64,000 nucleotides of DNA from Toxorhynchites rutilus septentrionalis (taxonomy: Eukaryota; Arthropoda; Insecta; Diptera; Culicidae): positions 105,233,266 to 105,297,265 of the forward strand of contig NC_073744.1 in the NCBI RefSeq assembly GCF_029784135.1. Reading direction: 5' to 3'. The position numbers and the translations under genes were made by a program. This document shows, in pieces, positions 19,544 through 30,044 of the stretch. The notes beneath the pieces were generated by a model. It saw only the letters and a list, made by a program, of their open reading frames with translations, was not told the origin of the DNA and made no database searches. Each line of letters opens with the position of its first letter. Position 1 is the first letter of the stretch.

Positions 19544-20245
19544 TCAGAACAACAAAAAATCTTCATATGATAACTTGGAGTTCCCAATTGTTTTGACCAT
19601 TGTACTTTTTGCAGTTTTCACGGCCGCTTCCCATAGGCCTCCAAAGCTGCGTGCTCTTGGTGGAATAAACTTCCAGGTTATTCCTTTCGCGCCACATTCG
19701 TTAACAAAGATCTCTTGACTCGATTTACGGTTCAGAAGGTGGTAAAGATCTGCAAGAGCATTGTTGGCACCTCGAAAATTGGTTCCATTATCTGAGTGGA
19801 TCTCGTTTGGCAGCCCACGGCGAGCGATGAAGCGGCGCAGGGCAGCGATAAATGCATTTGTTGATAAATCGGATACTAATTCTATATGAACTGCTTTTGA
19901 ACTGAAGCAAATGAATATAGCGATAAATGCTTTTTGCGGAGCGGCACGACGATGGACTGGCTTCAGGTATACTGGACCGCAATAATCAACGCCAGTAATT
20001 GCGAATGGACGACTTGGACCTACGCGTGAAGTGGGTAACTGGCCGACGGGTTGTGTTACAGGAACGGGATTCAATCGGAAACAATTTTGACAATTTCGAC
20101 AAACGTAATGTACGAGTAATTTTCCACGTATGGGCCAGAATTCTTGTCGCATTGCAGACAAAGTCATGCGAGGTCCTGAGTGCATATTTGTAATATAGAA
20201 ATGCTTAGCGACAAGGCGAGATAATGGATGCTTATCGGTAATATC
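19544..20245 (-). pseudogene. BEL-2 integrase core
   Basis: The frame shows the zinc-binding CRNCQNCFR region, then the DDE core: ITGVDYCGPVYLKP (first Asp), HSDNGTNFRGANNAL (second Asp), FIPPRARSFGGLWEAAVK (Glu). These are BEL/Pao integrase motifs and all catalytic positions are visible. It breaks before the DUF5641 domain and is cut off from the upstream pol sequence by a LINE insertion at about 20246. Confidence 0.9.
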
Positions 20246-21062
20246 ATTGGTTCAAGGGATTGAATGTAGGTCGTGATTTCATTCGCGTGATATCTCGGCT
20301 TATGTCCAATCACTACAACCTAAACGCGCATCTCTATCGCATTGGGCTCGCAGCAAACAATCTTTGTGATTGTGGCGATGGCTACCACGACATCGAGCAT
20401 GTTGTCTGGTCGTGTATCCGGTTCCATACTGCTCGCTCTCACCTCTCTAGAGCACTGAGAGCACAAGGCAGACAATCGGAGATCCCCGTCCGGGATATCT
20501 TAGGTAGCCGTGATCCTGATCTTCTGCTTCATCTATACCTGTTCCTCAGGAACGCCGATGTCAACGTTTAATGATGTTTCCTTCGTTGTGTCCCCGTTTG
20601 ATATCCCTCCTATCCGATCGATAAACTTTTACTTAGTCGCGGCAATACATACACACACTCTTTACAGATACACGGGCCAAAGGTTGTGCAATCCACTGAT
20701 CATTCAACAAGAGCCAAAGGTTGTACCGCTCATGACAACTCTACATGAACTGATGACCTCGAGTCGAGAAAGACGCACCACGCTAGATATGAGGTACAGA
20801 CTAGGGGGGCGTTGCTGATTAAGGGTCAGCTGCATCCCAATAGGAAGTATCCCGTGTCGGGCACACGTACAGAGCATTGGAGACAGCAACATCCGAATTA
20901 CGAAAACACTTGTAATACTAACCTCGAGCCAACCGCGAGTAATCGGTTACATATTACTAACATAGATAATAAGAAAAATTGTCAAAGTATTGAACTCCCG
21001 GCCCCGTGAGGCTAACGCCATATGAGCCTTGATAAAAATATATATTTTGGAAAAAAAAAAAA
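20246..21062 (+). mobile_element. 5'-truncated LINE with 3' UTR and poly(A)
   Basis: It begins inside the end of a LINE ORF2 (20260-20571: LNVGRDFIRVISRLMSNHY, CDCGDGYHDIEHVVWSC), a cysteine-histidine motif found near the end of Jockey/I/LOA-group proteins. A 3' UTR of about 470 bp follows, ending ATGAGCCTTGATAAAAATATA and a run of 12 A. It interrupts BEL-2. A second copy of the 3' UTR lies at 60712-61206 on the minus strand. The 3' end resembles the tail of the local SINE. Confidence 0.8.
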
Positions 21063-21356
21063 TAGGGTGTTTAGATTTGTAGCTTTCGGCGGATTGCGCC
21101 AATCTTTCACCGACACGCAAGACTCCTCTCTCATCGACGAATGGTAGTAAGTATTTCAAATTAGATTTCATTGACAGAGGTCTTTTATACTCCAGTACTC
21201 TCTTTCGTCAGCGAAGGCTTCATACTGGGCTGACCTTACTAAGAATTCCTTGGCTTGTACCAACTCCATCGCTGAGAGAAATTCTTCATGTGACTTTCTT
21301 TGCTTGCTTCGGCAACAGTTTAAAAAACGTAATATATAAGTTATCGCCAGGTCCAC
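21063..21356 (-). pseudogene. BEL-2 pol: linker between RNase H and integrase
   Basis: Two minus-strand frames cover this part: 21356-21168 (DLAITYILRFLNCCR, ELVQAKEFLVRSAQYEAFADE) and 21171-21063 (NLKYLLPFVDERGVLRVGERLAQS). They match the BEL/Pao pre-integrase region with a frame break at about 21170. Gypsy-2 begins directly next to it at about 21357, so the rest of BEL-2 was displaced out of view or lost. Confidence 0.85.
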
Positions 21357-21657
21357 AAGTTATCGCCAGGCCCATATAATCAAACCAGCAACCATACCCA
21401 CGGCATAAGACGTGCTGTGACTATAAACAACGGAACCGGATCGCAGCAGAGACCAACCGCGGAGGCATCAAACTATGCCGATTCAACATCTCTCCAAGTA
21501 ATAATGATTTCCAACTCGTATTGTACCAAAAGAAATTGAATAAAGATTCAGATTAAATTAGTGAGCCGACGAGAACAGTCGCGTTTTCCTTTTTAGCTTT
21601 AGCTTAGTTTAGTTAGTCTTTTTTTAAAAACTCCATTTCCTCACATGGGAAGTTAAG
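21357..21657 (+). repeat. Gypsy-2 5' LTR (boundaries approximate)
   Basis: Defined by the BEL-2 boundary on the left and the primer-binding site on the right. It contains GAATAAAG at about 21537, a likely polyadenylation signal. No second LTR is in the window to confirm the ends. Confidence 0.6.
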
Positions 21658-21675
21658 TGGCGCAGTCGGTAGGAT

Positions 21676-22067
21676 TAGTTAGCGCCCCGTGTTGAGTGTT
21701 TAGTGAAAGTGTTCCCTGAGTGCATATCAGATACAAAACGCAGCAGCTGACACATCACGGAGCTAACGACCTGCTTCTACATAAAAAGAACCCAAAGGAT
21801 ATGGGACCATTTCTTTTTCTAAGGTAAGAATTTTATTTTATTCTACTAAATAAATAATACAAATAAAAGTGAAATAAAACAATACATACCAATCACTCAA
21901 TTACGATTTAACTATCTATCAAGTGCCAAAATAATTAAAGAGTTTATTCTATTAAATAAATAAGAGATATAAGTGAAATAAAATACTTGCAAAAGAACAA
22001 TAAGTACACCGTAAAATAGTGATTTGATTATTTACTTTTATCAAGTGCGGAATTAATTAAAGTAAAA
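21676..22067 (+). other. Gypsy-2 leader with a short ORF, a donor-like site and repeats
   Basis: An ATG at about 21801 opens an eight-codon ORF that ends at AAGGTAAGA, a good match to a splice donor. After it come two degenerate A/T-rich repeats of about 120 bp (about 21825-21945 and 21946-22067; shared tctattaaataaataa and aagtgaaataaaa). Whether splicing occurs is not known. Confidence 0.5.
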
Positions 22068-22480
22068 ATGGATGCGCATATTGTAGAATTGCAACAAGCC
22101 ATCATGGACCGAGATGATCAAATTCAACAGCTTCAGCTTGAGATACAAGGCGCCGTTGAAGCAGTACGCGCTGCTCAACATGCCGCCCCACAAATTGTTG
22201 CTATGCAAGCAGCACAAATTATTCGACATCAACCTGAACCTGTGAACGTTCAAAATGATGTTGCCAACAATTTTGCCAGAACAGAAACAATCATAAAATC
22301 TTTGCAAACACCACAAATCATAAGGGACATCGCTTGTTTCGATGGAAACCCAGTGAAACTGCACAGTTTCATCAAATGCATCGACAATTTAATTCCACTT
22401 CTGGCCGAAGCTAGAAATTCCCCTATATTTCAAGTCTGGATGCAAGCCATCCGTAGCAAAATAAAAGGAGATGCCGATAC
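22068..22480 (+). pseudogene. Gypsy-2 gag, N-terminal part
   Basis: ATG at 22068. Residues 1-60 form a coiled coil (IVELQQAIMDRDDQIQQLQLEIQ). From about 90 (IKSLQTPQIIRDIACFDGNP, LHSFIKCIDNLIPLL) it looks like the capsid of 17.6/297/gypsy-type elements. The copia element cuts it after IKGDADT; the rest resumes at 26778. Confidence 0.85.
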
Positions 22481-22638
22481 TATTGGCGGATAAGGTGGAA
22501 CAATCGGTCCGGAATTTAAAAGACACAACTAAAGGATTAAACGTCTGTATTTAACGGTTGTAGTTTTCAAAGTAATAGAGAAAAATAATTGACAAGCAAT
22601 GGTTGCTTCGACTTGACGTTGCTCGCTGCGTTGCTACT
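22481..22638 (-). repeat. Copia 3' LTR
   Basis: 158 bp, identical to 26620-26777 as far as I can see. A purine-rich GAGGAG lies just inside it (minus strand), fitting the plus-strand primer. Confidence 0.85.
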
Positions 22639-22652
22639 CTTAACACTCCTCC

Positions 22653-24029
22653 TCAACGCTGCTGCTGTAGACCACACTGGTGTCGAAGTTTCTCCAGACG
22701 TACCCGTGGAAGTGGTTCCGTCAGAAGGTCCGCTGCCATCGTTTCCGTAGGACAGTACTCGTATTGAATAACACCTTTCGTCTTCAAGTCCTTCGCGTAA
22801 TGGGATTTGGTGGAAATGTGCTTTGTACGATCACTGAACTTTTCGGAATCCAACATCTTCAAGCAGCTTTGGTTGTCCTCGAACAACATCACTCCGGTTT
22901 CTTCTCCTAGGTTCTCTAATAATTTCTGCAACCAGATCGCTTCTCGTGATGCGTCGGAAAGTGCCACGAACTCCGCCTCTGCCGTAGACAGTGAGACGCA
23001 GGTTTGCTTGCGACACGCCCAAGAAATAGTGCCTCCACAGAACTGGAAGACAAACCCGCTGTTGGATTTCCGATCGCTGCGACATTCAGCCCAATCGGCA
23101 TCAGCGTAACCAACCAGACCGGAAGAATCGCCACTACTGCTTAGTCGAAGTTTTAAATCAGCTGTCCCCTTTAAGTAACGAACCATTCGCTTCACTTCGT
23201 TCCAGTCACGCTGGGTTGGGCAACTTACTTTACGACTCAGGATCGAAATTGCTGCTGCGATGTCGGGCCTACTGTTGACTGCGATATACAGCAACTGCCC
23301 AACTACCTTCTGGTATTGTTGATTACTTGGGAGCAGGTCCCTGCCCTCGTTCTCGTCTGTCTTACTGTATCCTGGATCAATTGACACGGTTGACACTTTT
23401 GCGTCTTGTAGACCAACAGAACGGACCACGTCTTCGATATACTTCCGTTGGCTGATGAGGAAGTCTCCAATCTGATCTCGGTGGACCTCGATTCCCAGGT
23501 AAAACCCAACGTCGCCCAGGCTGCTGATTTGGAAATTTCTGGTAAGTGTTTGCTCCAATGCTTCGATGATACGTTCGTCCTCACTAGCCACAATGAGATC
23601 GTCTACGTACACGAGAACATAGCACCGCTTTCTACCAGTTTGCTTCCTGTATAAGCAAGGGTCAGCATCGCACCGTTCAAAACCATCTTCTTCCAACACC
23701 TCGTGCAGTCGCTGGTTCCAAGAACGAGCCGCTTGTTTGAGCCCATACATACTTTTCTTCAAACCGCTGACGACAAACCCGGGAGGTTGCTTCATGAAGA
23801 TCTCCTCCTCAAGGTTGCCGTTCAGGAACGCCGTTTTCACGTCGAACTGCTTGACACTCATCTTTTTCTTTGCTGCAACGGACATCATGGTGCGGAACGT
23901 GGTATGTCGAACAACTGGCGCAAAAACTTTGTCGTAGTCCGTTCCACAATGTTGGCTGAATCCCTGAACTACCAACCTGGCCTTGTATCGAACTACATTA
24001 CCTTTTTCATCTTGCTTCCGTTTGAACAC
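22653..24029 (-). CDS. Copia RT and RNase H (last third of the polyprotein)
   Basis: The open frame has 458 residues. RT motifs are KARLVVQGFSQHCGTDYDKVFAPV, VKQFDVKTAFLNGNLEEEIFM and the catalytic YVDDLIVAS. RNase H follows with GYADADWAECRSDRKSNSG, CVSLSTAEAEFVALSDASREAIW and KHISTKSHYAKDL. All are textbook Ty1/copia motifs and the catalytic residues are present. It is separated from the upstream frame only by one TAG at about 24030, at a Trp position of the family. Without that stop the frame would run on from 24803-24030. Confidence 0.9.
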   Translation of the reverse strand: MFKRKQDEKGNVVRYKARLVVQGFSQHCGTDYDKVFAPVVRHTTFRTMMSVAAKKKMSVKQFDVKTAFLNGNLEEEIFMKQPPGFVVSGLKKSMYGLKQAARSWNQRLHEVLEEDGFERCDADPCLYRKQTGRKRCYVLVYVDDLIVASEDERIIEALEQTLTRNFQISSLGDVGFYLGIEVHRDQIGDFLISQRKYIEDVVRSVGLQDAKVSTVSIDPGYSKTDENEGRDLLPSNQQYQKVVGQLLYIAVNSRPDIAAAISILSRKVSCPTQRDWNEVKRMVRYLKGTADLKLRLSSSGDSSGLVGYADADWAECRSDRKSNSGFVFQFCGGTISWACRKQTCVSLSTAEAEFVALSDASREAIWLQKLLENLGEETGVMLFEDNQSCLKMLDSEKFSDRTKHISTKSHYAKDLKTKGVIQYEYCPTETMAADLLTEPLPRVRLEKLRHQCGLQQQR

Positions 24030-24902
24030 CTACTTGCATCCAATGGCGCGTCTCCCAGCCGGTAGGTCAACCAAATCCCAAGTTTCGTTCGCTTCAATTG
24101 ATTCTAGCTCTTCCATCATCGCGTGACGCCACTTGGTGCTGTCCGGACAAGACAACGCTTGCTTTAATGATTTTGGCTCCTCTTGGATCGACGTTTCTGC
24201 TGTACATGCATACCGCTTAGGTGTTACACCAAGGTTGGATCGTGTTGACCTACGGGGCATATCGACATCCACATGCTGCGAGCTGCCCGCCATAGTATCG
24301 AAGAGTAGGTCAGTTTCAACTCCTTCTTCATCAGGACCATTATCGTCGTCGACTTCCTCGTCATCACCAGACTCGATTGGTGCCACCTCGCACACTGGAT
24401 CTACACGTTGGAAATTTATGGATGGAACAATCAATCTTTCCTCCACCGGCTCTGGTTCCAGCCCACAATACGATAGGAATTTCACATCACGACTAATGGT
24501 TACTTTTCCTGTAGTCTCGTCCACCAGGCGGTCTGCCTTCGATGTCTCGCTGTAACCGACGAACCTCAGCTTGACTGCCTTACTATCTAGCTTACCTCGC
24601 TTCGCTGATGGCACATAACAGTATGCGTCTACGCCAAACCGCTGAATGTGTACAAGATTGGGCTTCCTTCCAAACCACCGCTGATATGGTGTGCCGGTGA
24701 TCGACCGCGACGGCAACCGGTTCTGCATGTAGTTTGCTGTCACCACCGCCTCTCCCCAGAAGCGTTTATTCAGATTTCCATCGATGAGCATGCACCTAGC
24801 CATCTCGACGAGATACCGGTTCTTCCTTTCGGCAACCCCGTTCTGCTGTGGGGTATACGGTGCCGTCAGCTGCCCAATGATCCCATTATGCTTCAGGAAC
24901 GC
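24030..24902 (-). CDS. Copia integrase C-terminal half and linker to RT
   Basis: It continues the integrase with APYTPQQNGVAERKNRYLVEM (catalytic Glu region), then ANYMQNRLPSRSITGTPYQRWFGRKPN and RFVGYSE, standard for copia. A variable acidic linker (SGDDEEVDDDNGPDEEG) leads to the start of RT (MMEELESIEANETWDLVDLP). It is bounded by in-frame TAG codons at both ends (about 24903 and 24030) and has no frame shift, so it is one segment of a longer polyprotein. Confidence 0.85.
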   Translation of the reverse strand, partial: AFLKHNGIIGQLTAPYTPQQNGVAERKNRYLVEMARCMLIDGNLNKRFWGEAVVTANYMQNRLPSRSITGTPYQRWFGRKPNLVHIQRFGVDAYCYVPSAKRGKLDSKAVKLRFVGYSETSKADRLVDETTGKVTISRDVKFLSYCGLEPEPVEERLIVPSINFQRVDPVCEVAPIESGDDEEVDDDNGPDEEGVETDLLFDTMAGSSQHVDVDMPRRSTRSNLGVTPKRYACTAETSIQEEPKSLKQALSCPDSTKWRHAMMEELESIEANETWDLVDLPAGRRAIGCK

Positions 24903-26549
24903 CTAGAATTTCTCACCGATGTACTCACCACCCCGATCTGACCGCAGAATTTTCGGTTTCCTTCCAAACTGCGTGATGACAAGCTCAACGTACTCCTGCA
25001 GCTTCTGAATCGCTTCGGATTTCTCACGTAACAAATAGACGACCGTGTATTTGCTGTGATCGTCGATGAATGTGATGAAGTATCGCCTTCCGCCCACAGT
25101 CTGCGTACGCATTGGTCCAAAAATATCGGTGTGAACCAAATCCATTACTGCAGACGATACACTTCCTGAAACCTTAGGGAATGGCACCCTGTGCAGCTTC
25201 CCTTCAATGCACACTTCGCATGGGCCAATACAACTGCAACTCTTCACTTTTACGCCATCAGCTATTGTCTGCAATTTCAGCACCGCTTCATAGTCCCTAT
25301 GGCCGAAGCGCCTATGCCAGGCATGGACACAATCATTACTCGATACTGCTATGGATGCACTCTCGATGGTTTGCCGAAGCACGAACAAATTTCCAACGGA
25401 CTCCGCCGTCGCGCACAGTTTGTCACCTCTCATGATTCTCGCACTGCTTGCATCGAATGTAACGCTAAAACCTCTTTGCACCAGCCGCTTCACAGACAAC
25501 AAACTTGACATCATTTCTGGTATGAACAGAGCACATTCAACTTGCACTGCACGTTCTTGACCGAAACCATCAATAACGTTTATCCGTCCAGCACCCCGGC
25601 CTTTAGAACACACCTTCGTCCCGTTGGCAATCCACACGTTCTCTGTAATTGATTCATCCAGATCCTCGAAGAAATTGCGGTAGTTTGCAATGTGACAGGT
25701 TGCGCCGGAATCCAAAATCCACCGCTTTCCGGCTTGATTGGCACATCCAGTGAGAAACGCGTAGTGATCTTCGTCGTCATGATGCGTGACATGGTTTGCT
25801 TTATGCTGCTTGGTTACCACTTTCGGTTGCTTGGATACCGGACCGCTTCCTTTCGCAGCTTTCCACGCTCGGAATTTTTCACAACTTGCCTTCTGGTGAC
25901 CCAACTTTTTGCAGAAAAAACACCGATCTTTTTCAGTCTTCGAATCTGCATACAGCACGGCTTCGGAATCTCCTTCATCACTTTTGCGCTGCTTCTTCTT
26001 CTGCCACTCGTCAATAAGCTTGCTCTTCACCATGTCCAGGGTTAAATCCTCCTCCGGTCGGGCTTCAAGAGCGGTTACCAACGTCTCGTACTCCTCTGGC
26101 AGACCGCTGAACAAAATGGTCACACACAACTGTTCGTCCAGGATCTTCTGTGGCATTAAAATGTTGAGCTTTTCAAACAAATCCGTCATCTTTGATACGT
26201 GCGCTTCCATATCACCGTTCCTCTCTAGACGTGAAGTGAGGATTTTCTTCATTACAGAAACCTTCGTCGAGAACGTTTTCTTCACTTGGAAATTTTCCAG
26301 AGCTTTCCACGCCTCCGCTGCTGATTTGGCCTTCCTTATGTGAAGCAATTGGTTGTCCTCCACGGCCAATCCGATCGATGCCAGCGCTTGCTCGTCCTTG
26401 GTTTTCCATGCATCCGTGACCGGTTCCGGTTTCGCGTTCGCTACAGCCGTCCAGTTGCCCTCCTTGGTTAGCAACAGCTTCATCCGGAAGCTCCAATTAT
26501 CGTAGTTGGAGCCATTGAGCTTCGCGAACGACACCAGCCTTTCTCCCAT
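24903..26549 (-). CDS. Copia gag, protease and integrase N-terminal half
   Basis: ATG at 26549. Gag of UBN2/copia type (FAKLNGSNYDNWSFRMKLLL, MTDLFEKLNILMPQKILDEQ, ILFSGLPEEYETLVTALEAR), then a zinc knuckle CFFCKKLGHQKASCEKF. The protease has WILDSGATCHIAN (DSG). Integrase starts with the HHCC region (HAWHRRFGHRDYEAVLKLQ, CEVCIEGKLHRVPFP) and has DLVHTDIFGPM (first Asp) and KILRSDRGGEYIGEKF (second Asp). A TAG stops the frame right after that motif. The reading frame continues cleanly beyond it. Confidence 0.9.
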   Translation of the reverse strand: MGERLVSFAKLNGSNYDNWSFRMKLLLTKEGNWTAVANAKPEPVTDAWKTKDEQALASIGLAVEDNQLLHIRKAKSAAEAWKALENFQVKKTFSTKVSVMKKILTSRLERNGDMEAHVSKMTDLFEKLNILMPQKILDEQLCVTILFSGLPEEYETLVTALEARPEEDLTLDMVKSKLIDEWQKKKQRKSDEGDSEAVLYADSKTEKDRCFFCKKLGHQKASCEKFRAWKAAKGSGPVSKQPKVVTKQHKANHVTHHDDEDHYAFLTGCANQAGKRWILDSGATCHIANYRNFFEDLDESITENVWIANGTKVCSKGRGAGRINVIDGFGQERAVQVECALFIPEMMSSLLSVKRLVQRGFSVTFDASSARIMRGDKLCATAESVGNLFVLRQTIESASIAVSSNDCVHAWHRRFGHRDYEAVLKLQTIADGVKVKSCSCIGPCEVCIEGKLHRVPFPKVSGSVSSAVMDLVHTDIFGPMRTQTVGGRRYFITFIDDHSKYTVVYLLREKSEAIQKLQEYVELVITQFGRKPKILRSDRGGEYIGEKF

Positions 26550-26619
26550 CGTGATAGATTAGCTGCAACTTTTATTTCTTCACCAGTGTTCCGACTCCGC
26601 GGGCAAAGGGCCCATAACC

Positions 26620-26777
26620 TATTGGCGGATAAGGTGGAACAATCGGTCCGGAATTTAAAAGACACAACTAAAGGATTAAACGTCTGTATTTAACGGTTGT
26701 AGTTTTCAAAGTAATAGAGAAAAATAATTGACAAGCAATGGTTGCTTCGACTTGACGTTGCTCGCTGCGTTGCTACT
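26620..26777 (-). repeat. Copia 5' LTR
   Basis: 158 bp, identical to 22481-22638. It is followed on the minus strand by the tRNA-Met-like primer site GGTTATGGGCCC. Confidence 0.85.
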
Positions 26778-27126
26778 GCGTTTAACAGATACCGTTCTGG
26801 AAATTTACGGCACCTCGACAGATTGGGACGATATTAAAAACACATTGATTACACATTATAGCGACAAGCGTGACAAAATTTCCCTCACGCGGGATTTATT
26901 TAAATCGAACCAGAGCACTACCGTAGAAGAATTTTATAGTCGGATTTCTCATTCAATTTCACTGCTAGTGAATCTTCTCAATTTGAACGAAAATAATGCT
27001 GACGTGAAAGCAGCGAAAAATTCATTTTATCAAGCATTAGGTCTAAAAGTATTTTTGGCAGGATTAAAGGATCCACTTGAACCAATCATAAGAGCGCAAT
27101 GTCCAAAAACACTAAAGGAAGTGTAA
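26778..27126 (+). pseudogene. Gypsy-2 gag, C-terminal part
   Basis: It resumes gag after the copia insertion: TDTVLEIYGTSTDWDDIKNT, HYSDKRDKISLTRDLFKSNQ and GLKVFLAGLKDPLEPIIRAQ, characteristic of 17.6/297-like capsids. A TAA at 27124 ends the frame, but the same frame continues with LCLEEGNYNYVRNPF, which is normal gag sequence, so the stop is a mutation or a recoding point. I favour mutation. Confidence 0.85.
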
Positions 27127-27972
27127 CGACTCTGCCTCGAGGAAGGAAATTATAATTATGTTAGAAACCCTTTTAAAGCTGCACCCCCAATTCCACCAAG
27201 ACCCAACAATTCGATCCCAAATTTATTCCAACAATACCCTAGATCATCACAGCAACATTCTAGGCCATTCCAATTACAACATAGACCATTCCAACCACCA
27301 CATAGACAATTCCAACCACAACATAGAGCATTTCAACCACAACCTAGAGCATTGCAACCACCTTTCCATCCACCTCCAAGAGCTCATCACTCACAATCTT
27401 TCAATCAACCACGCTTCAACTTACCAAACCCCCAAAGGGACGCGTATGTACAAAGACCCAACGATCAACAACCGAGACCGGTACCGATGGAGGTTGACCA
27501 CTCCATGAGAACTCGTCAAGTCAATTATATGAATAGACCCAACTTCCAAATTCCTGAGGAATTAAATCCTGAAAATTACTATTACCCCAATAATGACGAA
27601 TACTATTACGCATATCAAAATTTCGAAAACCAAAGCAATGAGATTTGCTCAGTAACCCAGCCATCAGACCAACAAATTGAAACCAATAACGAAGAGAAAA
27701 TCACAAATGAAATCGATGACCTAAACTTTCGACAGCAGGATGCAGTAAATAATTTCATACCTTATATCGAAGTTCCTACTTCGAAAGGAGTTTTAAAATT
27801 TTTAATAGATACCGGGGCAAATAAAAACTACATAAGCACCCGACATGTTAACTTTGAAAATTGCAGACACACCGATCCAGCCATTGTCACTAATATTAAC
27901 GGTTCTCATACAATTAATCGTTTTGTAGAATTCAATCCATTCATTCAAGTGCCTCAAACACAAAAATTGTAA
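27127..27972 (+). pseudogene. Gypsy-2 gag tail and protease
   Basis: The region after the stop is a proline/glutamine-rich gag tail (repeats of RPFQ, PQHRAFQPQ over about 27180-27420). From about 27730 the aspartic protease follows: FIPYIEVPTSKGVLKFLIDT with the active site DTGANKNYIS. A TAA at 27970-27972 interrupts it within the protease, and the frame continues with FYVFDFHPFFDGLIG, so this is a second nonsense change. The whole gag-pol is in one frame here. Confidence 0.85.
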
Positions 27973-30044
27973 TTTTACGTTTTTGACTTTCATCCATTTT
28001 TTGATGGACTGATTGGTTACGAATCTTTACAAATGCTTCGAATCGACATTCTCACAAATACAAATGAGTTACAATTTCCTACTGGGAAAATAAAAATGAA
28101 AAGGAAATATCCGTTTGCTACTGAAATACAATTGAATCCTGAAGAAACGAAAGTAGTGAGCCTTCCAGTAACAATCAGTGAAGGAGATTTCTTCGCGAAC
28201 ACTGACATGAATATTTCCGATACCACATTTATTCACTCTGGAATATACAACGCCGTAAACAATCGTGCTTTCATGACAATTACTAATTACTCAAAGGAAC
28301 CTACTAAAATTAACATTGAGAAACCCTTTGAATTCGAATTGAATAACTTTGAAACACAAATTCGCTCAACAACTCCAGTTCCAATAAACCGAAGACTTTT
28401 TGATCAACTAAGATTGAATCACCTCAACTCAGAAGAAAAATCGAAGCTACTGAATATAATTGCGGAAAACCAAGATGTATTTCTATTAGAAGGAGAAGCT
28501 TTATCATTCACTAATGCTATTAAGCATAATATTCAAACAAAAGACGATTTACCAATTTATGCCAAATCATACAGGTACCCTTTTTGCCATCGAGAAGAAG
28601 TGCAGAAACAAATATCCCAGATGTTACAACAGAGTATTATAAGACACTCAGTTAGCCCGTGGACCTCTCCAGTTTGGATAGTTCCCAAAAAGCTAGACGC
28701 CTCTGGCAAAAAGAAATGGAGATTAGTGATTGACTATCGTAAACTGAACGATAAAACAATCAACGATCGGTACCCAATCCCCAACATTTCCGATATTCTC
28801 GATAAGCTTGGGAGATGTAATTATTTTTCTACTATTGATTTAGCGTCTGGTTTTCACCAGATAGAAGTCGAGAAAACAGACATTCCAAAGACGGCTTTTA
28901 GTGTCGAAAATGGGCACTATGAGTTCTTACGAATGCCATTTGGACTCAAGAATGCGCCATCCACATTTCAAAGAGTGATGGACAATATTCTTAGAGAGCA
29001 TATTGGTTTGCGATGTTTCATCTATATGGATGATATCATCGTTTTTTCTACAAGTTTGCAAGAACATTTATACAATCTAAAGAAAATTTTTGATTCATTG
29101 TCTAAATATAATATGAAAATTCAGCTGGATAAGTGCGAATTTCTAAGTAAAGAAGTCGCCTTTCTGGGACATGTCGTCACATCCGAAGGTGTGAGACCAA
29201 ACCCGGATAAAATCGAGTCAATTCAAAATTGGCCTTTACCTAAGAGTGATAAAGAACTTCGAGGATTTCTAGGAATACTCGGTTATTATAGAACATTTAT
29301 AAAGGACTTTGCAAAAATTGCAAAACCTTTGACTAACTCTTTGAGAAAAGGTGAAAAAATAGTTCCCAATGAAGACTTCGTAAAGGCATTTGACAAATGC
29401 AAAAACATTTTGACCAGTAGTGACATCCTTCAGTACCCAGACTTCACAAAACCTTTTATTTTGACCACTGACGCGTCTAATCACGCAATAGGTGCCGTAC
29501 TTTCGCAAGGGCCAATAGGTAAAGATAGGCCAATTGCCTATGCCTCTCGTACCCTTAATAAATCCAAGGAGAATTACTCCACCATAGAAAAGGAGCTATT
29601 AGCAATAGTTTGGGGTTGCAAACATTTCAGACCATACCTTTATGGCAACAGATTTACACTTTATACTGATCACAAACCGCTCACCTACAGCCTAAACCTC
29701 AAAGAACCAAATCAAAGGCTCATTCATTGGCGGTTAAGTTTATCAGAATTTGATTTTGACATCCAATACAAACCTGGCAAACAGAATGTGGTAGCCGATG
29801 GATTGTCTAGAGTTTTCCACGAACTTAACATTAATGAAACTGATTCATCTTCCGACGATATCACCGTGCATTCAGCGAATACTGATGATTCAGAATTCAT
29901 ACAATGCACAGAGGCTCCCATAAATTATTTCCATAATCAAATTATACTCAAAATTGGTGAAGAAAGTACTACTTTCGAAGAAGTGTTTCCCAGAGTTTAC
30001 AGGCGGACTATTACCAAAGTAATATTTGGCGTACCGTTTCAGTG
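27973..30044 (+). pseudogene. Gypsy-2 reverse transcriptase and RNase H, truncated
   Basis: The open frame has 670 residues. RT: KKKWRLVIDYRKLNDKTIND, NYFSTIDLASGFHQIEVE, FLRMPFGLKNAPSTFQRVMD and the catalytic FIYMDDIIVFS. RNase H: FILTTDASNHAIGAVLSQG, IEKELLAIVWGCKHF, LYTDHKPLTY, NVVADGLSRV. All catalytic positions are present. The coding sequence ends abruptly at about 30044, where an R4-like element in opposite orientation takes over, so integrase and 3' LTR are lost. Confidence 0.9.

Larger units (their letters stand above)
22481..26777 (-). mobile_element. Copia-type LTR retrotransposon with identical LTRs
   Basis: The LTRs at 22481-22638 and 26620-26777 are both 158 bp and I find no difference between them. 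The internal part encodes a single copia polyprotein (gag, protease, integrase, RT, RNase H) on the minus strand, with two in-frame TAG codons. Next to the 5' LTR lies GGTTATGGGCCC (minus strand of 26608-26619), which matches the anticodon-stem sequence of initiator tRNA-Met used as an internal primer site by Drosophila copia. The duplicated target is unclear. Confidence 0.9.
21357..30044 (+). mobile_element. Gypsy-2: Ty3/gypsy element, 3' end missing, split by copia
   Basis: It has a 5' LTR, a primer-binding site TGGCGCAGTCGGTAGGA (21658-21674, the tRNA-Ser-type site of 17.6/297-like elements), gag, protease, RT and RNase H. Integrase and 3' LTR are absent: at 30044 the sequence switches to an R4-like element in reverse orientation. 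Copia sits in gag. It lies in BEL-2, with a near repeat of agttatcgccagg at the junction. Confidence 0.85.

Noticed and set aside
21801..21830. A spliced env-like gene in Gypsy-2 using the donor-like site AAGGTAAGA
   Set aside because: The 3' part of Gypsy-2 is missing, so no acceptor or envelope frame can be examined; nothing envelope-like is seen anywhere in the window.
22807..26343. Several plus-strand ORFs of 70-144 residues within the copia region
   Set aside because: All lie opposite the continuous copia polyprotein frame and show no domain of their own.
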